Notes: generated from the letters alone by a model not told the origin. DNA of 64,000 nt from Dendrophyllia cribrosa (GCA_024195265.1 JAJLRJ010000004.1:36551030-36615029), one strand, 5' to 3'. Positions 12,201 through 23,319 are shown, numbered from the stretch's first letter. Numbers and translations: made by a program.

Positions 12201-14708
12201 GCAATAAACAAATCTTGATCGTATCAGCCTTTTATTATCGCTACTATCGGAGAGTCACTACTTTCGAGGGGCTGCTTCTTTCAGGTAGCAAAACAGTGTA
12301 ATGCATATGGGTTAATTCATCTTAGTATAATCTCCACATTAATAATATGTAAAAATATAAACCCAATTTGTATTTAAAAGGTAATAACTAATTTGCTTAA
12401 AAATCACAAATAATTATTATTTGTGATTTTTAAGCAAATCAGTCTTTCCTTTAATTTGTAGCCTTTACTACACTACATACAGCTGTTTCGAGAAAGGTTG
12501 TCGGAAAAAAGCGCAATAGTGCACGCGACAATCCTGAAAAATAATATGGGATATGATCAATGAATTTTAATAAGTCAAATAAATACATGAAATCCGCGAT
12601 GCCTCGTCTGTACAGGGACGATCTTAGATGGCGGGACATTAGGATAAATGAGATTTTAAGATAGAGCATGGATGACTACCCACAATACCTTTCTGGATTG
12701 TCGCGTGCACTTTTACGCTTTTTCCGTCAACCTTTCTTGAAACAGCTGTATAATATTTACACAATTCAAAAACACAACACAATGTTTAAGTTTGGAAAAC
12801 ATGTTTCAGATACTTCAGTATCCATCATCAGCTATTTCAATTAACGTTGTCAGATGAAAAAGGCAAAAAGCCAAGACCGCAAGGTAGTATGGGATTTCTA
12901 TGCAATGGCTATTTACAACTACCCATACTACCTTGCGGTCTTGGCTTTGAGCTTTTATGTGACAACGTTAATTGAAATAGCTGTATATGAAGTTAATAGC
13001 AAAGAAATGTTGATTATAAATAGTAGAAATAATAGCTAATTACACATTAGTGAGAATATTACACAAAGGCCGCTATAAAGGGTCCTTTCTCTAGCATTCT
13101 AAAATTGTATTACGTTCCCATGGAGTGAATATTATTATTGCGCATACTCCCTTGAAATCTTACTGCAGTTGTCCCATTTTTTTCTTACAGAGATTAAATT
13201 TATGTTTGGGGTCATTACTATCAGGGGATTGTTAATTTAGGGGGGGGGGGGGGGGGGGGTCACTACTTTTGGGAATTACTAACAGCTTTCAAATTTTATC
13301 GCTACTTTCAGAGGGTTGCTACTTTCGGAACCTTACAGTAGTTGGTTAACACTGGACAAAAAACTTTCTTAATCTTAGTTAAATTAAATCTAAGTTGATG
13401 TTAATTGAGCAAATACTTTCACCTAGTATTGTTCTTTAAAGAAAACTTTAAAACCTTTATAACAAAGATCATTTGTAAATCTTTTACAAGCAGACAATGA
13501 GCAGAATTTTATGGTGTGTGGGTTGGAAAAATAGAAAACATTTAAAACTTCCAACGGAATTTTTCCTTTTTTCAGAAACTGTAAAGAATTGGTAAAAAAG
13601 TGGGAGGTGGGCAAGTTTGTGCCCCCGGCATAGTTGTAAATAACCTGCGATCGGGCGCTCTTTTTTTGTGGAGTGAATTAAGTCAGCAGAAGCACCAGGA
13701 AGAAAAAAAAAGCCTGGTATATTTATTTGACAATCACCAACTGAAAGTCCTGAAACCAACAAGCAATGCGATTTTCGGTAAAATCTGATTGGCTACATTT
13801 TTGGATAACATTGCTGTTAATTTGAGGGCAGCAGACAGCTTGTTAAATAAATACATGTTTTTACCACAAATGCCGCTAAACCCGCAATCTGATTGGTCGA
13901 CGTGAGTGGTAAATGAGAGTCCAGACAACAGTGCTGACGCTAACATCACGCGCGCTTGAAAAAAAACAATCAGATCTGCCCTATGAAATCAGTAATGGTC
14001 AGTGCCGTTGCAGCACATACACTCTGATACATGATTGGGGACATTATAACATAAATCCTACAAAGTAAAACAAATATATCTATATAATGTGCGTATCTAG
14101 AATATTTAATAGTAAAATGTAAAAGAAAACAATTATGATGATGAAAAGTCTATTATTTGGTCAGGTGACTGGTTTTACTAAGATCATTAGCTACACCAAT
14201 AATCCACTATAACATATAAAGTTATCTGAAGATTGTCATCCTGTTTTGACTATTTTCAAATGTAACAAACCAGAAAATTGCAGAAATTGTTAAAAAAAGG
14301 ATGATCAAAGTTGCAAATCTCTACAACGGTCGACCGCAAAACATAAAACAAAAACTATGGCAAACTATGATTACCGACATGAAGAAAAGATTAAAAAATA
14401 ATCTAGTCGTAAGGTAATGTAAGTTTTTCTCACAATAGAAGGCTTGATAGCGATCAATTCGAGGAAACACGTATTTTGGCGCCCAAATATTTCGCTGACG
14501 TCATGGATACAATCGCCGTTTATATTTTGTAGAAATCAATGCACAAGACAACAGAAAAAACGATTATCGAATTGGTTAAATTTATCAATAGAGATGACTT
14601 GACGTTTTCAGCGGAACTTACCGCAATTTCTGCCCTTTTCTTGATCAGTTCGGCTAATTCTGTTCTTGTATCTGTCACTTTGTTTGGGGCCGCCATATTG
14701 TCTTGCAT
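6247..14708 (-). CDS. MEAF6: MEAF6/Eaf6, subunit of NuA4/MOZ-type histone acetyltransferases (eight exons)
   Basis: Small nuclear scaffold subunit of TIP60/NuA4, MOZ/MORF and HBO1 acetyltransferase complexes. Exons on the minus strand: 14622-14708, 11442-11554, 10937-11024, 7115-7160, 6897-6959, 6578-6611, 6399-6456 and 6247-6264. All junctions are GT-AG and the phases join to give 168 aa and a TAA stop. Recognisable blocks are [14 protein letters not shown] (residues 16-29), [20 protein letters not shown] with GNIIRGWDR (exon 2), [17 protein letters not shown] (exon 3) and the basic tail [18 protein letters not shown] (exons 6-7). These match the order in vertebrate MEAF6 (about 190-200 aa). 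The start is Met1 at 14708; Met5, within CAATATGGCGGC (a near-match to the YY1 ATGGCGGC element), is an alternative. If exon 7 is not spliced it ends ten codons later in a different tail, so alternative C-termini are possible. Confidence 0.9.
6841..7074. repeat. Two poly-C tracts flanking MEAF6 exon 5
   Basis: Runs of about 20 C or more at 6846-6865 and 7049-7073 bracket the 63-bp exon at 6897-6959. Homopolymers this long are prone to sequencing length errors, and in transcripts of this minus-strand gene they read as G tracts in introns. Confidence 0.85.
7961..8961. mobile_element. Non-autonomous DNA transposon, about 1 kb, TIRs about 50 bp
   Basis: The left end ATAACCAACCTATG, followed by AGGCCTTTTTTATTTTTTCT and CTCAGATTTG, is mirrored at 8907-8960 (CAAATCTGAG ... 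AAAAAATAAAAAAGG ... ATAGGCTGGTTAT). It lies inside MEAF6 intron 3 and abuts the next element (starting at 8970) with only about 8 bp between them. A 235-codon frame overlaps it (7945-8652) but shows no recognisable domain and crosses the left terminus, so I do not call it a gene. Confidence 0.75.
8970..10154. mobile_element. Non-autonomous DNA transposon with TCTTAG flanking repeat and captured exon-like sequence
   Basis: The terminal inverted repeat CAGGGATTCTGACAGGGTGC at the left is matched at the right by CGCACCCTGTCAGAATCCCTG. The element is flanked directly by TCTTAG on both sides (8964-8969 and 10155-10160). The subterminal regions carry several copies of TTGTGCGGGA. The interior includes an exon-like block at 9793-10007. 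It is inserted in MEAF6 intron 3. The CAGGG ends are hAT-like, but the 6-bp duplication is not the usual 8. Confidence 0.75.
9793..10007 (+). pseudogene. Exon-like coding fragment inside a transposon (possible captured first exon)
   Basis: An ATG at 9793 starts [11 protein letters not shown]. One base shift near 9830 leads into a frame reading [19 protein letters not shown], then [19 protein letters not shown], and on to KRFSKSW with TAA at 10005. The composition (alternating acidic and hydrophobic, no stops) looks like protein rather than random sequence. A donor-like TTG|GTAATC sits at the end and a non-coding leader precedes it. Source gene not recognised. It could also be part of the element's own ancestral gene. 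Confidence 0.4.
10407..10594. repeat. Possible short TIR element in MEAF6 intron 3
   Basis: CCAGGGATGTA at the left and TACATCCCTGA at the right are inverted about 185 bp apart, with a CAGGG terminus as in hAT elements. I found no convincing flanking duplication, so this is tentative. Confidence 0.3.
11555..12390. other. MEAF6 intron 1, proximal part, no feature beyond simple sequence
   Basis: AT-rich intron sequence. The segment at 12236-12290, with CGCTACTATCGGAGAGTCACTA, is a diverged fragment of the CCCGAAAGTAACG repeat group (fuller copy at 34241-34698). No exon was supported. Confidence 0.5.
12391..12439. repeat. Perfect 24-bp palindrome
   Basis: Arms 12391-12414 and 12416-12439 are exact reverse complements (ATTTGCTTAAAAATCACAAA... 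and its mirror) with one base between them. It is AT-rich and lies 40 bp before the next MITE. Probably the relic of a very small foldback element. Confidence 0.9.
12479..12749. mobile_element. MITE, ACAGCTGTTTC family
   Basis: ACAGCTGTTTCGAGAAAGGTTG at the left is mirrored at the right by CAACCTTTCTTGAAACAGCTGT. Inner matches (TGCACGCGACAATCC against ATTGTCGCGTGCA) extend the fold to about 60 bp per arm. Inserted in MEAF6 intron 1. No ORF. Confidence 0.8.
12829..12983. mobile_element. Foldback MITE, CAGCTATTTC ends
   Basis: CAGCTATTTCAATTAACGTTG and its complement bound an almost full-length hairpin. The inner arms carry CCAAGACCGCAAGGTAGTAT and its reverse complement. The 61-codon frame across it is a by-product of the palindrome. 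Confidence 0.85.
12984..14621. other. MEAF6 intron 1, distal part
   Basis: Contains a G run at 13241-13260 next to a diverged GCTACTTTCGG repeat fragment (about 13200-13345). The rest is unremarkable AT-rich intron down to the exon 1 donor. Several short frames here look random. Confidence 0.5.
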
Positions 14709-14961
14709 TTTCAGGTTCCCGGATGGTATTATTTGTTCCTAAAAGCACTATGGGTAAATTGTGCATAATCTTGCGGGATCGGGAGCGCGGGCGTATTATC
14801 AAATAGCGAATATTTAGCGAAAAGTTGCGTGATACGGCTGGGTATTTTTACGAGTCTGTTTTTTTTTCCAGCCTTTCTTTCTCTGTTCTAGCCTGCAATG
14901 ATTTTTGCGCACGCTCGCGTGTTACGGGGCCTACTATACATAGAAAGAGAAGAAAACTTTA

Positions 14962-15090
14962 GAATGCAAGGCTGATCAGACAGATGAATTTGTTTAGTTT
15001 CTTTAAAAATTGCCCAATATTATTTTACCGAAATATTGGACAATATTAAAAGAAACCAAACAAATTTAGCTGTCTGATCAGCCTTGCATT
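14962..15090. mobile_element. Foldback element with about 60-bp arms
   Basis: GAATGCAAGGCTGATCAGAC at the left is complemented by GTCTGATCAGCCTTGCATT at the right. The arms meet around GCCCAATATTATTTTACC. The sequence after it (15262-15308: CCAATATTTCGCTTTGC ... AGCTTCTTCAGGGGC) resembles the terminal segment of the Penelope-like element at 58779-59460, so this hairpin may belong to a retroelement end. That link is inference. Confidence 0.65.
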
Positions 15091-15315
15091 TTACAGCTTT
15101 TTTATTTAGTGCATTGCTAATCCTGATCTGCACAAAGATCCAGCTACATTGTCCTTGCATTGTTACAGAAGTCATTGAAAGAGAAGAAACGGCAAACTGA
15201 TCCTTACGGCAGCAAAACAGAAGCAGAAGCAAATCAAACAAAATAAATGTGGAATATAATAGTGCCCAATATTTCGCTTTGCAAAACAAAGCTTCTTCAG
15301 GGGCTATCACTATAA

Positions 15316-15412
15316 ACGATTACAACTTGGTGAGCGGAAAATGGCCAAGCGAAAACTGGGGGTGAGACGGCGCGCGTTTTCGCGCGTTCATTTTCCGCTC
15401 GCCAATGTTTTT
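15316..15412. repeat. Short inverted repeat, GGTGAGCGGAAAATG
   Basis: GGTGAGCGGAAAATG near 15330 is mirrored by CATTTTCCGCTCGCC about 55 bp further on, with a CG-rich GCGCGCGTTTTCGCGCG loop. Likely a small foldback repeat. Confidence 0.55.
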
Positions 15413-15481
15413 TCGTTTCTCGCTCGACGGACTAAGCTGGAAAAAAGGATCTGGTCGTAGTCTACGAATTTTTAAGATGAC

Positions 15482-15754
15482 TAAAGGCCCAGCCAAACGA
15501 ACGCAACATTTCAACGCAACATCTTGCAACATTGTTACGCACAACGTGCTACACGCGTTTGGCCACCCTGTTGCAACATGTTGCAACATGTTGGATGGTG
15601 TTGTTCAAGTTTGAAAATAGTCAAATTTGATCCAACACCATCCAACATGTTGCAACATGTTGCAACAGGGTGGCCAAACGCCTGTTAACACTTTGCGCGC
15701 AACAATGTTGCAAGATCTTGCGTTGAAATGTTGCGTTCGTTTGGCCGGGTCTTA
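15482..15754. mobile_element. 270-bp hairpin MITE with TTGCAACATG repeats
   Basis: The ends GCCAAACGAACGCAACATTT and AAATGTTGCGTTCGTTTGGC are near-perfect inverses and the fold extends almost to the centre. Each arm contains two copies of TGTTGCAACATG. TAA flanks both ends (a possible 3-bp TAA target duplication, as in PIF/Harbinger MITEs). No ORF. Confidence 0.85.
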
Positions 15755-15834
15755 AGGCCTCCCGAACAATTTTCAGCCGAAACTATTTGTTGTGTGCTCT
15801 TGAGTATTGTAAAAATAAATATAAATCGACTTTA

Positions 15835-16022
15835 TTTTAACAAGGGTAACACCCGAGACTGACAAACCTGTGGCCCTCGAATTCCGGATCGAATTGGAAT
15901 TTGGAAATGTTGGAATTTGGAGGGAAACCGGAGTACCCGGAGAAAAACCCTCGCAGCAAGGACGAGAACCGACAACAAACTCAACCCACATATGACACCA
16001 GGGCCGGGAATCGAACCCGGAA
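15835..16022 (-). mobile_element. tRNA-derived SINE-like sequence
   Basis: Read on the minus strand, the head contains the Pol III B-box GGTTCGATTCC (16017-16007) within CGGGTTCGATTCCCGG. It is followed by a non-tRNA body with GGTTCTCGTCCTTGCTGCG and TTTTTCTCCGGGTACTCCGG. No convincing A-box precedes it, so it is either 5'-truncated or derived from a tRNA arm only. Confidence 0.5.
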
Positions 16023-16504
16023 TTTCCAATTTTTTCTCAAATTTGTGAAACACCGGTCGCATTAGGAAAGTTGATGTGATGACAGATTTTTCCGATTTTG
16101 AAAAAAATCGAGGAAAACAAAAGACTGAAACGCTTCCGGACCGGAGGGACACGCTTTTTGAGTAATGTTTTGTTTTCATGTCATTACGCGTATGTTTTCG
16201 ACACATACATGGACGGACAGTGCGACTCTAAAATGTTCTCAAATTTTTGGAACTTCCGTTTGCGGTTTCAAATTCTTGGAAATTTTTTCACGGGCTAATT
16301 TTTGTTTTTGACTGTAGTGCGACCAGGCCCATAGCCTTTTATATTAGAGAAAAGTACATACCAACTATATCACCGCTTTACATGCCACTCTAGATGCTTA
16401 AGTAATATTGTGTTGTAGAGATGATAGGTTGTACTCATGCAAGCCGCATTTTAAAAACAAATTTTATGACCGTTCTACATGTTACCCGTTTTTATCCTGA
16501 TTCC

Positions 16505-16918
16505 ACTTATGTCCAGAAATACATGCAAGTATTGTTTAATGAGTACTTCATATTTGACAGAGTTGTTTGTCGTTTTCATACAGTACTTCATATGTGATAG
16601 AATTTCATGTTTTGGTGAACTTTTATAAGTGAGGACACTTTGTGATGCCAGTCATGCAGTATGTCCAGAAATACAGGCAAGTATTGTTTAACGAGTACTT
16701 CATATTTGACAGATTTGTTTGTCGTTTTCATATTACTTCATATGTGATAGAATTTCATGTTTTGGTGAACTTTTATAGGTGAGGACACTTTGTGATGCCA
16801 GTCATGGAGTATGTCCAGAAATACAGGCAAATATTGTTTAACGAGTACTTCATATTTGACAGATTTGTTTGTCGTTTTCATATTACTTCATATGTGATAG
16901 AATTTCGCCAGTCATGGA
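16505..16918. repeat. Tandem array, about 150-bp unit x 2.7
   Basis: ATGTCCAGAAATACA recurs at 16509, 16661 and 16811 (steps of 152 and 150). The whole unit, including TGACAGATTTGTTTGTCG and TTTTGGTGAACTTTTATA, is repeated with few changes. The third copy stops at GCCAGTCATGGAGT. Non-coding. Confidence 0.9.
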
Positions 16919-17047
16919 GTAGCGGGCCCCCTCTGCCTACATTTCTGGACTTGAACAAGTTATGTGATATTTTGTGCCACATGGCACTATCAGGGCTTAG
17001 AACGGGTTAAACTGTTTAATACACTAGTTGCTGTTGTAGGTCAGTAC

Positions 17048-17483
17048 CCCCGGGGGGGGGGGGGGGGGGGCACTCCCTATAATGGGCTATACGGGGATGC
17101 TCCGTCCGAAAGGGGTACCTTTTTGAGGCTGGAGGTATATGAAAGGGTCGGGATTTCACTAGTTGAAGTATGTGAAAGGGCAGGGATTTCACGAAGAATA
17201 GGAAATGGTAGCGAAAACACGAGTTGAAGCATAAAAAAGGTAGGGAAAACTGCAATTTAAGTATTATAAAAAGGGCCTTTTAAAATATATCAAACAGACG
17301 CACGCAAAGGCTAAATGAAAGGGGTACCATTTTCAACGAAAGGTATATGAAAGGGGTACCATTTTCAATGAAAGGTATATGAAAGGGGTACCTTTTCTGT
17401 CAAAAACGGTATATGAGAGGGTAAGGGTTTGGACCTCGGGGCGGAGCATCCCCGTACAAAACTTTGTTGAGTACCCCCCCGGG
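17048..17483 (+). mobile_element. hAT-like non-autonomous element, CCCGGGG family, copy A
   Basis: Flanked by the octamer GTCAGTAC (17040-17047 and 17484-17491). It starts with a CCCCGGGG...G run, then CACTCCCTATAATGGGCTAT and ACGGGGATGCTCCG, and ends with CGGAGCATCCCCGT, GTTGAGTACCCCCCCGGG. The inside has near-tandem units of ATGAAAGGGGTACCATTTTC. Related copies are at 55441-55651, 57394-57919 (inverted) and 63353-63803. An 8-bp duplication fits the hAT superfamily. No transposase. Confidence 0.8.
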
Positions 17484-17491
17484 GTCAGTAC

Positions 17492-18174
17492 TAGGCATTT
17501 GCCGATTGTGCTAGTAAAAGTGGCATATTATGCTAGTGGCAGTGCTCGTTTTTTTGCCCAAATTATGCTCAAATTATGCTCGCTTTTCAAAATTATGCTA
17601 CTTTTTTAAAAAATTATTCTGTGCACAAACTTCACAACTCACAAGACAAGTTTGAAAATGCATTTTATTAACCCTGGCCAGACGTTCTGGGCCCGGTTGT
17701 TCAAAACCTGGGTAACTTTATCCGGTGGTTGGGCCTATACGGCGAATAAATCTGCTATCCAGCTATCCTCTCTGTTCTCGCTACCTTGTAAACTATCTGG
17801 ATGTAAGTTCACTGCACTTGACTGGTTTGGCGTGGCGGCCGCCATTTTGAAACGAGCACTGGGAGTCGTGGGAGAAAGACTAAGGAGTCTGGGACCGAGA
17901 CACAGACTTCCGGTTCCGTTTCATCGAACTCCCGCGGTATCTCAACACAAGTAAAAAAAAATCGAAAAATAGGAGTGGAAGCAACTGTTAATAGTAATCT
18001 ATCGTTTTTAGTAGCTGAGATCTTCGTTTTCTTGAATTATTCTAAAATTGTGCTATTAAGACAAGAAAATATACGGATTATGCTAGCAGTGTTACTTTTG
18101 GAAAAAGGGCAAAAATTATGCTCAATTCCTCAGATTATGCCAAAAATTATGCTAGCACAATCGGCAAGAGCCTA
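17492..18174. mobile_element. hAT-like non-autonomous element, TAGGCATTTGCCGAT ends
   Basis: The left TIR TAGGCATTTGCCGATTGTGC pairs with the right GCACAATCGGCAAGAGCCTA. The flanking octamer GTCAGTAC is at 17484-17491 and 18175-18182. Subterminal AAATTATGCT motifs are numerous. The interior (about 17680-17950) includes a piece of the CCCGGTTGTTC MITE and a GC-rich stretch with GGCGGCCGCCATTTTG that looks like captured promoter or 5' UTR sequence. Confidence 0.8.
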
Positions 18175-18243
18175 GTCAGTACTGTATGGGTATGAACCAT
18201 GAAAGATGACGGGTGCGAGGAGATAAAATTGGATGATTTTCAG

Positions 18244-18395
18244 TTTAACCATTTCACTCAAAGAGTCAGTTATGGAGACATGTAGTGTAGTTCTAACTTT
18301 TGAGTCTGTGGACAAAATCCTATGGTGTGACCGTTTACAAATGAAATTTCAGATTTTTTTTTTAATTTTGATTTTTTGCACTCTTGGGAGTTAAA
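18244..18395. mobile_element. MITE, ACTCCCAAGAGTG family, copy 2 (inverted, shortened)
   Basis: Opposite orientation to the copies at 5439 and 35129. It keeps GTTCTAACTTTTGAGTCTGT and CACTCTTGGGAGTTAA but has lost part of the centre to a T-rich stretch. A further fragment (CCACAGACTCAAAAGTTA) lies at 21241-21258. Confidence 0.7.
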
Positions 18396-18449
18396 GCTCG
18401 GCCGCTCGACTCAGCGGTGCTCCAGAGTTAGTATAGACTTGTACACAAA

Positions 18450-18584
18450 ATGAATATCCCAGCAGAAATGCCAGAGATATACTGGCAAAGAGCCGTGTAT
18501 TTTCCTTCAGTCGATCACCTCGTACGAGAACTAAATGACAGGCGTCTGTCACAAGAGGACGATATCTTGTTCCGGCGAAGCTGA
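18450..18584 (+). pseudogene. hAT transposase remnant (44 codons)
   Basis: The frame from ATG 18450 reads MNIPAEMPEIYWQRAVYF then DHLVRELNDRRLS before a TGA. The pattern PAE-PE-YW/YY-R...F-P-hDHhhxEL is the part of hAT/THAP12-type transposases that precedes the C-terminal dimerisation region, the segment missing from the remnant at 43031. Short and isolated, so decayed. Confidence 0.5.
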
Positions 18585-21500
18585 ACGCTTTCAACAGCGC
18601 GCGTAGTAAAATATAAGCTTTATGAAACCTACAAAACCGATCTTTTGGAGAAGAAAGACTTTGACTTTGAATTTGGAGGTGGCAAACAAAGTGGTCTCTT
18701 TCAACTGATGAAAAAATATGCCAAAAAAAGTAAGGAAGTGTGCATCCCGCGACCCCCCAGATGAGGGCCCTTCGGCGCACTAACAAACAATGTCACTCAT
18801 CAATAACCATCAAGGCTAATAATCAGAAAATACCTAGGAACGCCACTGACAAAAATAACAGACGCAGACAATGCAGTAAACCGATCAGAGCTCGAAGCGA
18901 AGGAGATATGATGTAGCTGGCGCCAAGCGCGAAAAAGCTCGTGTGAGTAGTCGTGTGTAGGAAATGGACGACACGCCACTCGAATAATATATATATATTT
19001 TTCTGACCAGCAACAAACAGTTTCCGCTCTGAAAAATTATGAACCCATTTAAGAAGGCCAAACAGCCTGATTTATCACTAGACATCATTCAGATATGTAG
19101 GAACCTTTTTGAGGATGAATTAAAAAAACAGTTTCCTCTGTGGGTTTTAACTGCTGTACGATCCCAAACGCTTTACCAGGCCTACCAAACTGTGATGAAA
19201 AACCAATTATTTGGTGAAAAATTCGAGTTTATTTATTTCCGGATTTTTTCCCAGCGCAGAGGTTTGCTCGTTGACTAGACAAACCCGCGCGAACGCCCTA
19301 GGCCGGCCGGGAGCGATGAAGAGCGGCTGACGGTATATTCGCCGGCTACTAGCTTTTCAGTAATGACCATGTTACACCGTGGATTTATTTTGATGGTGAG
19401 AAATGGCTCAGCTTGAAACTGCAAGTTGTGTGATAGCAATTTCGCTGAACGTGTTGCTGCTTTTTGTTGAGAAATGGCGAACATTTCAACAGGTATATCT
19501 TGCGATTTGACGTCCCAGGATTCCATCTACAATTCGATATGTTAATACTAAAGTACAAACTTACATTTTTCTTTGAAGAGATGACTGAGCGCAAGCCGCA
19601 TTCTATAGACTGCAGGAAGTGATGGCCGAAACAAACCCTGTTTTCAACAAATGATGTGTTTACCCACATGTACATCATTATGTATTAACTTCCTCAGTTA
19701 ACTCGCAGTTAAAACGATAAGGAAACTCACATCCCCCGAAACTCTTGGTCAATTTGCATTTGTAAACGAAACATTTTACATAAAGAGACCCTGAAAAAGG
19801 CTGTCTTCCGTGGTCTTCCGTTTCCAAGATCAACACTGATGCTAACTGCTAGGTTAAAAGGAATATATTTGGGTTTACAGTGTTTTAAATGAATTGTGTA
19901 AATGTTTTTCGCGCATATAGTCTATAAAACATCATAATTTTAGTTTTATGCATACCCTCAGGCAAAACAAGACTTGGTGAGAAAAAAAAATGAAAGGCGG
20001 ATCCGACCAACACTTTTTTATCATTCGCTGTTTTTATAGTCGAGGGAAAAACAATCGAAAACTAGAATCAGTTAGTTGCACCAAAACTCGCTATTAAAAA
20101 TGGTTTTTAATTAGCTCATATGACTACACAAATCAGCGTTTCGTTTTCATTCGTTACTTCCTGACTCATTTTGCTAGCAGAATATGATTCATTCTTTGTT
20201 CAATTCACACAAACCGGCTTAATTTTATTGCCGCTTAGCTGGGAATACCTGTGGACAAGAAATCATGAAGTAATTTCTTGCTGTGGATGTAGAAGATAAA
20301 CTGATTGCAAACTCGCACTGGCATGCGCGCAAGAGTTGAAATACTAACACCTTTAGTTACGGTTTGTACCGATATTACTTGATCTTATTGATCATTTTAG
20401 TTTTGCTTTTAAGGGGATCAAATTTCTTTCGAAATGAGTGAAGTTTGAAAGAAATTAGAAACTTTAAATGTTTGAAGAGTTCGTGCAAGTTCCTGTCATT
20501 AATTTTAAATGGCGAACTCATGGAGTTTAACCAGGAAGGATGTTACTTGTAAAGCAGGAATATATCAATTATGTTATGACAGCGCCGAGAAAAAAAACTG
20601 TCTCTGATATGTTAAAATTTAAAGTCACAAGATCGCTGAACTCTTCAGTTTAAAAGTCAGCTTGAATGGCCGTGGGATTTGTTGTACAGAGCATCTCAAA
20701 ACCTAAGAAAATATCTACATGTACTGTCAAGGAAAAATATTTTCACTTCTAGCCGAGAGCAGCTGCATCAAAATTCATGAATCGAACTAAATTTCATTTT
20801 TTTTTTATTATCGTGCTTTCTCAAACTTGTATGACGCTTGTTCTGTTATCAGTCTTGCTGAATAGGAACAAAAGTGATCAAAGCAAAGTCGGAAATATCA
20901 ACTCAAGCTACAAATTAAAGGCTAACTGATCTCTAAACTAGAATGCCAATATTTTGATTTCTGGTCTGCCTGTCACGAAATCCAAATAGAAAAAATAATT
21001 CGACGAACACTAACTCACATCCGTCCTTGTTATCCCGCCTGCACTTTACTATCCCCAAACTATTTGTTCTGTTTTGCTCTGAAGAATCTTTTTAACCAAT
21101 TTCGTTGTATATTTGGCGGCATTTGGCAATATATAAAGGTATATGAAGTTGGCAAAATTTCGATATTTCAGCGTCGGGGAGAGTGTCCCTTGAAATACTG
21201 AAGACTGAACAAACCAGTCAAACGACGCTGAATGATTTCATCCACAGACTCAAAAGTTAAAATCTTATTATACGAAGTAATGTTTGGCTGAGGTGGTTAA
21301 AGATTTAAAGTCGTTTCTTTTGACTATATATATAAAAATAAAACTAGAATCAATAAACGGTAAAGTCTGTCTGATTGTAGATTGCCCGCTGGCTTGTGAG
21401 CTTTTTCTTCTGTAAGAAAAAGCTATTTCGATTAGCAAAGAAATCAAGCTTAAATTTATGTCTCTAATTTAAACGTTTTACAGTTCTTACTTAAGCTTAA

Positions 21501-23319
21501 ATGTGTTTCCACTTTTTGATGTATAAAAAAATATCCAAAATTAAAAACTGAGTGCGCGCTTTAATCATGTTAAAAGACCGCACGATAAAGAGCAATTGGG
21601 TTCCCGAATGCCAAAGGCAATTATTAACAAAAATCAAAGAGGCAACTCTATTTGTCTGCGATTTTTAGCTTTCTTATACCAGGCTCCTTTCGTGATATGC
21701 AACAGTAAATATTTACAAAGAATGGACAGTACCTATAAAATGTTTAAAAATGCTATTGAGTGAAGGCACTTCAGCCACTTTTTCACCGCTAATGAATTAA
21801 ATCACTTATCGCCTTCTTCTAAGTTTTCATTTTTCGTGACCTGACTCGGCGTAAAGTGAATAACGCGCTGGCACGAGTGAGTCGAAATACTACTTTTGAA
21901 AGACCAATGATTTCTCATATTTTCTTAGCGATAATGAAAATCATAATAAAAAGCAAACAAAAACGTACCTTTGCGGAACAATACATTCGTTTGAATTCCG
22001 CCATCTACTTTGACCGATTGTCCTCCAATTTAAAGCTTTCTTTCTCGGTTTTCTTGCTGTCCGCTAAGTGATAATTAGAACCACGCGCTGAATTATTTGC
22101 CATCGCTAATTGCTCCGAACTGGACAATGGAGAAACTATAAACGATTTAATTTAGAATAAACTATTTTCAACAAGGAAGGAAAACAGTTAAGTTTATGAC
22201 ATGGTCCACCCGCCCCTGAGGGTATTTGAAGTAAACCCATTCGGGTAGAAACTTTGAATGGGTTCCTTAGTGGCACTGAGTGGGTTTATCAATCGAGAAG
22301 GCAAAATCAATTTGAAACTTTTTTTGGTATTCAGTTCATGCATTTTTTTCAGCGATTATTACAGTGCTCGTGCCAGGTGCGAACAGACACAACGGCAGGT
22401 GACATAAAACGATTTTTGTTCTATTGACAGCTGGGTGGAATGAAGGAAGAAGAAAGAATAAAAACCCCGTTAATCTACAAGCATCAACCACCCATTTTCT
22501 ATTGTTTGAATCTCCACGTGTCACTCAAAACCATGCGGCGAATCCGATTGGTTCGTTGAAGTGTCACATCCCTTTGAAATTGATTTATTCTTCTCGGTTT
22601 TGGAAAGCCTGTTACTCCCTTTTAGCGCTGTCTTGCTTTTTAGCACCATTCCTTCTAAGAGTCAATAATTTGCGATCACCAATTCCGTTTAACCGCAGCT
22701 CTGATAAAAACTTACACATAACACTAAAGAGAGGAATTCCTTCCCGTCTGAATGTTATCTCTGATTTAATACCTTTAAATGATTAAAAAATTGATATTTA
22801 TGGGTGACATTTTTAAATAATTTAGTTAGTATTCATCCGTTAAATATTTTATTAATTCATCAAACAATGTTTTGAAAGTCATCCGAAAGTTAAGTGCTCA
22901 CAAAATGGGTATTTTTACGCGCTTGAAAAACCGATTGCACGACTAGAAGATGAACAGAAAGCATTTCGAAAAAAATTGATCTCACAAAAACATTTCTGTG
23001 ATCTGCATAAAATAAATGGTTGGTTTATGACCTTGATTTGCTTGGCACATCTCAGTAACCGCCGACTAACAATGCCTCTAAGTGTTTCGGCGAATCAAAC
23101 GCCATAATCAAACTGTTTGTTGTTTCGCAAGAAATAGAAAATGAAACAGTAATGGCTCGCGCTCGGCCAATCAGCAACGCGCTTAACCTAAGGCTTCCTG
23201 ACATTTGCTATTAATCTGGCCTCTCGCGAATGATGCACGATTCCTCTAAAACGTTGTTCACCCGAGCGATACAGGAAAATCGGATGTGGAAGTCTATCGC
23301 GACAAGCTTTCCATCTACC
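18585..23319. other. Intergenic region upstream of the nuclear receptor gene
   Basis: About 4.7 kb with no supported gene. It includes a fragment of the GGCGCCAAGCGCG dispersed repeat (18879-18965) and a MITE fragment at 21236-21300. The rest is AT-rich single-copy-looking sequence. Close to the gene, CCAAT (23167-23171) sits about 150 bp before the predicted start codon and may be promoter sequence. Frames of 60-130 codons here show no family resemblance. Confidence 0.5.

Noticed and set aside
18391..18786. 131-codon minus-strand frame
   Set aside because: It overlaps a MITE end and the plus-strand hAT transposase remnant, which has the better family resemblance.
19039..19278. 79-codon ATG frame (MNPFKKAKQPDLSLDIIQIC...)
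   Set aside because: Reads somewhat like protein, but I could not match it to a family or find splice partners, so it is not listed as a gene.
22424..22786. 120-codon plus-strand frame upstream of the nuclear receptor
   Set aside because: No domain, no splice context and no similarity recalled; a chance opening.
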